A DNA stretch of 10,636 nt, taken from contig JADYYC010000507.1 of the NCBI GenBank assembly GCA_020853835.1, positions 1 through 10,636 of the forward strand, written 5' to 3'. Shown here piece after piece: positions 4,584 through 10,636 of the stretch (the first letter of the stretch is position 1; each line of letters starts with the position of its first letter). A program made the position numbers and the translations under genes. The stretch comes from Anaerolineales bacterium (GTDB lineage: Bacteria > Chloroflexota > Anaerolineae > Anaerolineales > UBA4823). The notes under the pieces are model-generated. The model saw only the letters and a list, made by a program, of their open reading frames with translations. It had not been told where the DNA came from and made no database searches.

Positions 4584-6599
4584 ATGGCGAGAGGTAAACG
4601 CACTTACGAGGAACAATCTGCAGATCCTGCAGCGCAACAGATGTTGATTCGGGCTGACGAGCTTGGAATCGGGACCGCGTTCAGCCGTGCAGATGATATG
4701 GTGCCGTGCAACATCGGCGGCGCGGGAATGTGCTGCAAAATCTGTGGGATGGGCCCATGCCGGTTGACGAAAGACGGTCAGACCGGTGTGTGTGGCGCAA
4801 CCCTGGACACTATTCAAGCCCGCAATTTTATCCGTGCAATCGCGGCTGGGGCTGCCGCTCACTCCGATCACGGGCGCGATATGGCGTTCACGCTTAAAGC
4901 GGTCGCAAACGGCGAGGCGGAAGGCTATATGATCCGTGATGTGGCGAAACTGCGCATGGTGGCAAGAGACAATGGGATCCAGATTGAAGGGCGTTCGCCG
5001 ACCGAAATTGCAAACGATCTTGCAGACCTCTATATCGCTCAGTTTGGGCAGCAGAGAGGAAGGATCATTGCCACCAAACGCGCGCCCGCAAAGCGACAGC
5101 AACTGTGGGAAGAGCGTGGTGTCATGCCGCGCGGCGTCGATCGTGAGGTTGTCGAGGCTTTGCACCGCACCCATATCGGTGACGACCAGGACCCCGAGCA
5201 CATCCTGGTACACGCCGTTCGCACGGCGCTATCTGACGGATGGGGTGGAAGCCTGATCGCGACGGATGTATCGGATATTCTGTTCGGCACGCCAGCCCCG
5301 ATTTTGGGACAGGCTAACCTGGGCGTGTTGAAAGACGACATGGTGAACGTCGTTGTCCATGGACACGAACCGACCTTGAGCCAGATGATCGTAGCCGCCT
5401 CGCAAGACCCCGAGATCATAGAATACGCCAAGCAAGCTGGCGCAAAGGGCATTAACCTATCGGGGATCTGCTGCACCGCCAACGAGATCTTGATGCGCCA
5501 GGGTATCCCGGCCGCCGGCAACTTCCTGCACCAGGAACTTGCCATCCTCACCGGAGCGGTCGAGGCGATGATTGTGGACGTGCAATGCATTATGCAGGCT
5601 CTGGTGGAACTGGCTTCGAATTTCCACACACAGATCATCACCACTTCTCCAAAGGTGCAGATCAAGGGCGCCACGCATATCCAGTTTGACGAACACAAGG
5701 CGCTGACCATCGCAAAACAAATTCTCAAAGTGTCTATCGATAATTATAAGAACCGTGGTAAAACCCACATCCCGCAGGTCCGAGAAGATTTAATCCCTGG
5801 TTTTTCGCATGAATACATCAATTACATGCTGGGCGGTTCGTATCGAGCTTCGTTCCGGCCGCTAAATGATGCCATCATGTCCGGGAGGATCCGAGGTGTT
5901 GCGGCGGTTGTTGGCTGCAACAACCCGCGCAGCAAACAGGATTTTCTACACACCTATGTGACAGAACAGCTCCTCAAGCAGGATGTCCTGGTGGTTGAGA
6001 CGGGCTGCGGCGCGATCGCAAGCGCCAAGCTCGGCCTGCTGCTGGGTGAGGCGGGGCTCGACAAAGTCGGCCCAGGTCTGCGAGAGATCTGCGAAACCGT
6101 TGGAATTCCCCCGGTCTTGCACATGGGTTCGTGCGTCGATAACTCGCGCATTCTTACCGTTCTGACGCAGATGGTCGAAGAAGGCGGACTTGGAGACGAT
6201 ATTGACCAGGTGCCTGCGGTCGGTTTGGCGCCAGAATGGATGAGCGAAAAAGCGCTTTCAATCGGGACTTACTGCGTTGCATCTGGCGCATACGTCATCT
6301 TTGGCGGCTCCTCCCCCATCAGCGGGATGCCTGATCGGGTGGCAGATAGCGACATCGTCCTCAGGTTTATCAGCGAGGGTTGGGAGAAGCTTTACGGCGG
6401 GAAGATGGAATTCATACCCGATCCGGACGAGATGATCAAGATGACGCTCGAGCATATCGACAAGAAACGGGCTGCTTTGGGGCTGCCAGAATATGACCCC
6501 GCTCGGTTTGGCCGCAGCGGAGACCAGCGGATGATCGAGCTTGAGCAAATGCCGGTGGCAGAGAAGCGTCAGGCGCTATATGGAGTTGCTGCGGACTGA
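4584..6599 (+). CDS. cooS: Anaerobic Ni-Fe carbon monoxide dehydrogenase catalytic subunit
   Basis: This subunit (also called AcsA) interconverts CO2 and CO at a NiFe4S4 C-cluster and hands CO to acetyl-CoA synthase through an internal tunnel. The 671-aa protein has normal length. The N-terminus holds C42 and C50 (D-cluster, shared between subunits) and C51, C54, C59 and C70 (B-cluster). C-cluster ligands are present: H261 in VHGHEP, C296/C297 in GICCTAN, C335 in VDVQC, C445 in GCNNPR, C475 in TGCGA and C517 in MGSCVDN. Also visible are H93 and H96 in AAHSDHGR and the catalytic lysine K556 in MSEKA. Q338 follows the C335 ligand where I would expect Pro (VDVQCIMP). GGAGG at 4571-4575 lies inside the end of the previous gene, 8 nt from the ATG. 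With acsB directly downstream, a role in carbon fixation is favoured over energy-conserving CO oxidation. Confidence 0.97.
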   Translation: MARGKRTYEEQSADPAAQQMLIRADELGIGTAFSRADDMVPCNIGGAGMCCKICGMGPCRLTKDGQTGVCGATLDTIQARNFIRAIAAGAAAHSDHGRDMAFTLKAVANGEAEGYMIRDVAKLRMVARDNGIQIEGRSPTEIANDLADLYIAQFGQQRGRIIATKRAPAKRQQLWEERGVMPRGVDREVVEALHRTHIGDDQDPEHILVHAVRTALSDGWGGSLIATDVSDILFGTPAPILGQANLGVLKDDMVNVVVHGHEPTLSQMIVAASQDPEIIEYAKQAGAKGINLSGICCTANEILMRQGIPAAGNFLHQELAILTGAVEAMIVDVQCIMQALVELASNFHTQIITTSPKVQIKGATHIQFDEHKALTIAKQILKVSIDNYKNRGKTHIPQVREDLIPGFSHEYINYMLGGSYRASFRPLNDAIMSGRIRGVAAVVGCNNPRSKQDFLHTYVTEQLLKQDVLVVETGCGAIASAKLGLLLGEAGLDKVGPGLREICETVGIPPVLHMGSCVDNSRILTVLTQMVEEGGLGDDIDQVPAVGLAPEWMSEKALSIGTYCVASGAYVIFGGSSPISGMPDRVADSDIVLRFISEGWEKLYGGKMEFIPDPDEMIKMTLEHIDKKRAALGLPEYDPARFGRSGDQRMIELEQMPVAEKRQALYGVAAD

Positions 6600-6625
6600 T
6601 CCGTCCGCCACAAGGAGATTCTATT

Positions 6626-8914
6626 ATGTCGAGATACATTGCTACCCGTGCGATACGAGGATCGAATGCCCTGGTCATCGAAGCCGAATTTATGCTCCAA
6701 AAAGCGCTGGATGAAAAAGGGCCGGATACAAAGGTGGAATTTCCGAACACAGCCTATTATCTCCCATTGATCATGGGGATGACCGGCCTGGAAATTGAAA
6801 CCCTTGGCCAGCTTCAAGTTGTCCTTGAACAGGCCCGCAAACTGCTCCACCCAGTGCCGTCCGATCGTCGATGGACGCCCTATCTAGGCGAGACTTTGGA
6901 TGCGGGCATGGCGACTTTACTGGCTGCGGAGACGATCGAAGCCATTCGCTACATTTACGGCTTGCAACCGGAGCCCATGCCCGGCTTCCAGCTTGCGGGC
7001 GGAACCGCCTTTTTTGGCGAGAATGGCTCAACAGGCGAAAAAGGGCTGGACAATCACTTGAACGGACCGATAGATGATATCCAGCTCCGCTCCTGGGGTA
7101 TCCAATTGGTTGACGGTCGTATGCCCGGTTTCGCCGCGATTGTTGGCGCGGCAAAGTCGAACGAAGTGGCGGTCAAGATTGTCCGTGAGCTTCAGAAGCG
7201 AAATATCCTGACGTTCCTGTGCGGAAACGTCAACGGCCGCAGCATCATCGATCAACTGGTTGAAGAAGGGGTGGAGCTGGGGTACGACACATATACAGTT
7301 CCATTTGGGCGGGATACGCTCAGCGCGATCTACGCTTTGGGCTTTGCCGTTCGCTCGGCGTTGACCTTTGGCGGCATGAAGGGTGGTCAGGCGCGCGACA
7401 TTCTGCTCTACAACCGTGAGCGCGTGTTCGCATTCGTGCTCGCTTTAGGCGAAGTGGATGATCTGAAATACGCTGCCGCGGCTGGCGCGATCAACTTTGG
7501 CTTCCCGGTCATTGCCGACACCGTCATCCCCGAGATCTTACCGACGGGCATTACGAAGTATGAGCACGTCGTGAGCATGCCCTTCAATGAAATCGAAGGG
7601 GCAGACGATCTTGAAAAGGCTGAAAGGTTGGTGCAGAAATGCATCGAGGTGCGCGGCGTCAAAGTCAAGGTTGCCGACGTTCCGGTGCCGGTGCCATATG
7701 GGTCCGCGTTCGAGGGCGAGGTCGTGCGGAAAGCGGACATGCGGATCGAGTTTGGCGGAAAGTATTCGCGCTGTTTTGAATACCTCCAGATGGCCTCGCT
7801 GGATAACGTGATCGACGGCAAGGTGGAGGTGGTTGGGCCTGGTTTCGATGAGATAGCCCCCCAGGGCAGCATGGATATGGGCATTGTGGTGCAAGTTGCG
7901 GGGCGCCAGATGCAGGCCGATTTTGAGCCCGTGCTCGAACGCCAGATCCATTATTTCATCAACGGCGCGTCTGGCATCCAGCACATTGGTCAGCGCGACA
8001 TCGCGTGGATTAGAATCTCGAATGCTGCGGCGGAGAAGGGCTTCAATCTGGAGCACTTTGGAAAAATACTGCACGCCCGCCTCAAGACCGATTTTGGCGC
8101 GATTGTCGATAAAGTGCAAGTGACAATCTACACTGACTCTCAGAAAATGCAAGAGTGGCTGGTTGTGGCACGAGAAGCTTATGACTTCCGCAACAAACGG
8201 CTGGCCGATTTGACCGATGACAAGGTGGATGAGTTCTACTCATGTACACTGTGCCAGTCATTTGCGCCAGACCACGTTTGTGTAGTCAGCCCTGAACGGC
8301 TTGGGTTGTGCGGCGCGTACAACTGGCTCGACTGTAAAGCGTCCTTTAACATCAATCCAACCGGGCCGAACCAGCCCATCAAACTTGGCAAGCTGATCGA
8401 TTTCACCAAGGGCTATTGGACAGGCATTAACGACTATGCCAAATCCGGTTCGCATGGGCAGGTTCAGGAAGTCTCGATGTATTCGATCATGGAAAACCCG
8501 ATGACAGCCTGTGGTTGTTTCGAATGCATCGTGATGTTGATCCCAGAAGTGAACGGCGTCATGGTTGTGAGCCGTGAAGATACCAGCATGACCCCCGCGG
8601 GAATGACGTTCAGCACGCTGGCAGGGATCGCCGGCGGCGGGCTTCAGACGCCCGGCGTGATGGGTGTCGGCAAGTTCTATCTCATCAGTCCAAAGTTCAT
8701 CTCGTCTGATGGAGGTTTCAAACGCGTCGTCTGGATGAGCAGCGTTCTAAAGGAAACGATGTCGGAAGAGTTCAAAGCCGTGGCAGTTCGTGAAGGCGAC
8801 CCAGACCTGCTCGAGAAGATCGCTGACGAACGAAGCGTATCGAATGTGGAAGAATTAATGGCGTTTCTGGAGGAACACAATCACCCCGCTCTGGTTATGG
8901 AGGCGATGTTCTAA
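6626..8914 (+). CDS. acsB: CO-methylating acetyl-CoA synthase (CODH/ACS beta subunit)
   Basis: AcsB condenses CO from CooS, a methyl group from the corrinoid protein and CoA into acetyl-CoA at the nickel-containing A-cluster. The 762-aa protein is the long bacterial form. Its N-terminal domain (about 1-340) docks on CODH, and a middle and a C-terminal A-cluster domain follow. The [4Fe-4S] ligands are C540, C543, C552 and C562, and the distal nickel Cys-Gly-Cys motif is C629-G-C631. These have the same spacings as the Moorella enzyme (C506, C509, C518, C528, C595, C597), offset by 34. C543 is the expected bridge to the proximal nickel. AAGGAG at 6612-6617 stands 8 nt before the ATG, and the gap from cooS is 26 nt, so the two are co-transcribed. 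The assignment is very secure. Confidence 0.97.
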   Translation: MSRYIATRAIRGSNALVIEAEFMLQKALDEKGPDTKVEFPNTAYYLPLIMGMTGLEIETLGQLQVVLEQARKLLHPVPSDRRWTPYLGETLDAGMATLLAAETIEAIRYIYGLQPEPMPGFQLAGGTAFFGENGSTGEKGLDNHLNGPIDDIQLRSWGIQLVDGRMPGFAAIVGAAKSNEVAVKIVRELQKRNILTFLCGNVNGRSIIDQLVEEGVELGYDTYTVPFGRDTLSAIYALGFAVRSALTFGGMKGGQARDILLYNRERVFAFVLALGEVDDLKYAAAAGAINFGFPVIADTVIPEILPTGITKYEHVVSMPFNEIEGADDLEKAERLVQKCIEVRGVKVKVADVPVPVPYGSAFEGEVVRKADMRIEFGGKYSRCFEYLQMASLDNVIDGKVEVVGPGFDEIAPQGSMDMGIVVQVAGRQMQADFEPVLERQIHYFINGASGIQHIGQRDIAWIRISNAAAEKGFNLEHFGKILHARLKTDFGAIVDKVQVTIYTDSQKMQEWLVVAREAYDFRNKRLADLTDDKVDEFYSCTLCQSFAPDHVCVVSPERLGLCGAYNWLDCKASFNINPTGPNQPIKLGKLIDFTKGYWTGINDYAKSGSHGQVQEVSMYSIMENPMTACGCFECIVMLIPEVNGVMVVSREDTSMTPAGMTFSTLAGIAGGGLQTPGVMGVGKFYLISPKFISSDGGFKRVVWMSSVLKETMSEEFKAVAVREGDPDLLEKIADERSVSNVEELMAFLEEHNHPALVMEAMF

Positions 8915-8940
8915 GCGACATCTGCACGACCAGTTCTTTC

Positions 8941-8973
8941 CGTAGAGGGGCGCACCCGGTGCGCTCCTCTACG
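8941..8973. repeat. Long intercistronic palindrome (REP-like hairpin)
   Basis: The arm at 8941-8955 (CGTAGAGGGGCGCAC) pairs with the arm at 8959-8973 (GTGCGCTCCTCTACG). This gives 15 base pairs with one wobble around the 3-nt loop CCG. No T-run follows on the + strand, so it is not a standard terminator. It lies in the 60-90-nt gap between acsB and the CBS gene. It may be a dispersed palindromic repeat, an mRNA-stabilising hairpin that sets acsB transcript levels apart from downstream genes, or a partial terminator. Confidence 0.7.
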
Positions 8974-9001
8974 AGTGATTATTGAAAACCTGATACTTTT
9001 T

Positions 9002-9523
9002 ATGGAAAAAGAACTCAAGAGCGCGGCGCTGTTGGTAAGAGATTTAATGAAAATAGGGGTAGCAACCTGTTCTCCAGACACACCTGCATCTGAAATTGCA
9101 AAACTATTGGTGGACAAGAAACTGGAGGCTGTCGTTGTCCTGGATCCGCTCGATGGTCATGGGTTGGGCATTGTCAGCCAGGACGATCTGGTGAAATCAT
9201 TCTCACTGCCCGGCGCGCGAATACAACTGGCTGAGGCGATCATGCAGGATGAGATTCCGCAGGTTCCTGCCGACATCCCAGTAACAGCCGCAGCGCAGTT
9301 GATGGTGGATCAAGGGCTGCGCGTGCTTTTTCTGATGCATCATTCAGGCGGGATTGAATATCCGGCAGCGATGTTGACCTATGAGCACATCTTGCGGTTT
9401 TTAGCTGCAAAGGATCAAGAGGATTTGAAAGACCTGGGGATGAAAGCCGACAGGCAAAGCCCCGTTGAAGCATTTCTCGAGCGCAGAGACGCAGCTCGGG
9501 AGAGAAACAAGCACAAACAATAA
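9002..9523 (+). CDS. Protein with two CBS domains in the CODH/ACS operon
   Basis: This 173-aa soluble protein is almost entirely a tandem CBS pair (Bateman module), with no fused enzyme domain. CBS1 spans about residues 12-66 (VRDLMKIGVATCSPD ... GIVSQDDLV) and CBS2 about 77-136 (AEAIMQDEIPQVPAD ... TYEHILRFL). A charged tail follows (about 137-173), ending in a basic RERNKHKQ. CBS pairs usually bind adenine nucleotides or S-adenosyl compounds and regulate partners. A sensor of energy state for acetyl-CoA synthesis is an inference from its place between acsB and acsD. Neither the ATG at 9002 nor the alternative GTG at 8975 has a clear ribosome-binding site. ATG 9002 is chosen because the family fold begins soon after it and GTG 8975 abuts the palindrome arm. 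Weak initiation would keep expression low. Confidence 0.85.
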   Translation: MEKELKSAALLVRDLMKIGVATCSPDTPASEIAKLLVDKKLEAVVVLDPLDGHGLGIVSQDDLVKSFSLPGARIQLAEAIMQDEIPQVPADIPVTAAAQLMVDQGLRVLFLMHHSGGIEYPAAMLTYEHILRFLAAKDQEDLKDLGMKADRQSPVEAFLERRDAARERNKHKQ

Positions 9524-9565
9524 CGCATTCAGTGATGACGCACAATCAAGATACGTGGAGGAATT

Positions 9566-10540
9566 ATGCCAATCGAGATACCCAAAGATAAATGGCCTGG
9601 AACCGTGCGCGAGGTTGTGTTAGGGGCAACCGCCTCCGAAGGTGGAACCCGCACCAGCAAAATCGTGGTCGGCAGAGAAAACTGCATGCCCTTCATGCAT
9701 TTTGAAGGCGCGATTCCAAACCCTCCTGTTGTTGCCATAGAAATCCGGGATCGTAAACCCGAGGATTGGTCGCCGCTTTTGCTAAAAGCCTGGGAAGAGG
9801 TGGCAGATGATCCGGCGAAGTGGGCCAAGGCAGCCGAGGAAGCTGGCGCGGCTGCGATCCAGCTGACTTTAAGCCTTACCGACAGCCAAAACCAGCCCAT
9901 GACGCCCGAGACCGCCGTTGCCACTGTGAAAGCCGTGCTCCAGGCCAGCGGGCTGCCGCTTATTGTATTTGGGCCAGGGCAGGCGGAATTGGACAATGCC
10001 CTCCTGATCGCAATCGCCGAGGCAACCAAGGGCGAGCGACTTCTACTCGGAATTTGCGAGGATAAGAATTACCGCACTATCGTTGCGACCGCGATGGCAA
10101 ATGGACATCTGGTGACGGCGCGCACGCCAATGGATGTCAACCTTGCCAAACAGCTCAATATCTTGATCAGCGACATGGGGCTGCCTTTGGACCGGGTGGT
10201 CATGGATCCTACCACTGGCGCGCTGGGTTATGGCATCGAATATGGTTATTCTGTGATGGAACGCTTAAGGTTGGCGGCCCTACAGGGCGATGCGATGACC
10301 CAACTGCCGATGTTGGTGACGCCCGGTTTCGAAGCCTGGAAGACGAAGGAGTCAAAAGTCGGAGAAGGGGTTCCGGAGGCATGGGGAGACTGGCTGCAAC
10401 GCGCCATAAACTGGGAGACCATGACCGCAATTGCGCTCCTGGAATCGGGTGCAGACATTCTGGTGCTCCGCCATCCCGAAAGCGTGAAACAGGTTAAGGC
10501 TGCCATCCAGGAGTTGATGACCGTTCCAGAGCTGGAGTGA
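9566..10540 (+). CDS. acsD: Corrinoid iron-sulfur protein small subunit (CODH/ACS delta subunit)
   Basis: AcsD (CdhD) forms a heterodimer with AcsC. Together they carry the methyl group from methyltetrahydrofolate, via methyltransferase AcsE, to the A-cluster of AcsB. The 324-aa protein has the usual length and TIM-barrel pattern. Recognisable blocks are GGTRTSKIVVGRENCMPF at 26-43, the (beta-alpha) repeats with EEAGAAAIQL near 91-100, and DPTTGALGYGIEYGYSVMER near 212-231, a strong family signature. It has no cysteine cluster, as expected, since the [4Fe-4S] cluster lies in AcsC. GGAGG at 9557-9561 precedes the ATG by 4 nt, a short but usable spacing. It follows the CBS gene by 42 nt and precedes acsC by 52 nt. 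Confidence 0.95.
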   Translation: MPIEIPKDKWPGTVREVVLGATASEGGTRTSKIVVGRENCMPFMHFEGAIPNPPVVAIEIRDRKPEDWSPLLLKAWEEVADDPAKWAKAAEEAGAAAIQLTLSLTDSQNQPMTPETAVATVKAVLQASGLPLIVFGPGQAELDNALLIAIAEATKGERLLLGICEDKNYRTIVATAMANGHLVTARTPMDVNLAKQLNILISDMGLPLDRVVMDPTTGALGYGIEYGYSVMERLRLAALQGDAMTQLPMLVTPGFEAWKTKESKVGEGVPEAWGDWLQRAINWETMTAIALLESGADILVLRHPESVKQVKAAIQELMTVPELE

Positions 10541-10592
10541 ACGGCACCTTGTTCAAGTATTGACGATTTAGGAGTTCATTGGAGAGATAACT

Positions 10593-10636
10593 ATGGCTCT
10601 TTCAGGCATACAAATTTACAAACTGCTGCCGCAGAC
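10593..10636 (+). CDS. acsC: Corrinoid iron-sulfur protein large subunit (CODH/ACS gamma subunit), 5' end only
   Basis: Only 14 codons are visible before the window ends: MALSGIQIYKLLPQ followed by T. This matches the usual AcsC N-terminus, which runs directly into the [4Fe-4S]-binding Cys motif; that motif lies just beyond the edge. GGAGAG at 10581-10586 stands 6 nt before the ATG at 10593. AcsC binds the cobamide that carries the methyl group and is the likely target of the RACo-like protein encoded upstream. The position right after acsD supports the call. Confidence 0.85.
   Translation, partial: MALSGIQIYKLLPQ

Noticed and set aside
4530..5213. Long - strand open frame (about 227 codons) opposite the start of cooS
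   Set aside because: It lies antisense to a gene with complete CooS cluster motifs, shows no recognisable domain, and has the Arg/His/Cys-rich look of a shadow frame.
5039..5728. Second long - strand open frame (about 229 codons) opposite cooS
   Set aside because: It is antisense to well-conserved CooS sequence and gives a Ser/Thr/Cys-rich product with no domain. It stays open because of the codon bias of the real gene.
7538..8152. 204-codon - strand frame opposite acsB
   Set aside because: It is His-rich without pattern, overlaps the middle of acsB, and has no ribosome-binding site or family resemblance.
8941..8990. The palindrome after acsB as an intrinsic terminator
   Set aside because: The stem is strong but AGTGATTATT follows rather than a T-run, and operon genes continue beyond it.
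1..10636. CRISPR array, insertion sequence, transposase or phage genes
   Set aside because: No regularly spaced repeats, transposase or integrase motifs, or phage-like genes were seen on either strand.

Overview
The window holds ten protein-coding genes or gene fragments and one tRNA. All confident genes are on the + strand. The organism looks like an anaerobic bacterium that uses the Wood-Ljungdahl (reductive acetyl-CoA) pathway. The CO dehydrogenase is the bacterial CooS type and the acetyl-CoA synthase has the full-length bacterial architecture, so this is not an archaeal Cdh complex. The base composition is moderate. Two genes seem to use TTG or GTG starts, the tRNA has no encoded CCA, and a GC-rich palindrome sits between genes. 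Together these fit an anaerobic Chloroflexota (Anaerolineae-like) bacterium, but that placement is an inference and nothing in the window proves it.

Region 1 (1-2100) is housekeeping. A TatD-family metallohydrolase is followed, with a stop/start overlap, by a long-chain polyprenyl diphosphate synthase. A clear sigma70-type promoter then drives a tRNA with anticodon CAT, which ends at an intrinsic terminator. A short open frame leaving the left edge on the - strand may be the start of a divergent gene.

Region 2 (2100-3892) is a single gene with its own putative promoter and a structured leader. It encodes a RACo-type reductive activator of the corrinoid iron-sulfur protein, with an N-terminal [2Fe-2S] ferredoxin domain and a C-terminal ASKHA ATPase domain.

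Region 3 (3893-10636) is the CODH/ACS operon. A strong promoter (TTGTCA, 17 bp, extended TATATT) is preceded by direct and inverted repeats that look like an operator. The roughly 145-nt leader contains a very stable terminator-like hairpin, which suggests attenuation. The gene order is: a small HMA-fold-like protein without the CxxC metal site, cooS, acsB, a two-CBS-domain protein, acsD, and the first codons of acsC. A 15-bp palindrome separates acsB from the CBS gene.

In the pathway, CooS reduces CO2 to CO, and AcsB joins CO, a methyl group and CoA into acetyl-CoA. The AcsC/AcsD corrinoid protein delivers the methyl group. The RACo-like protein would repair that corrinoid when it is oxidised to Co(II). 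The two least explained parts are the degenerate HMA-like leader protein and the CBS protein. Both sit inside the operon and could be nickel- or nucleotide-linked accessory factors. The expected maturation genes (cooC, acsF) and the methyltransferase gene (acsE) are not in the window.
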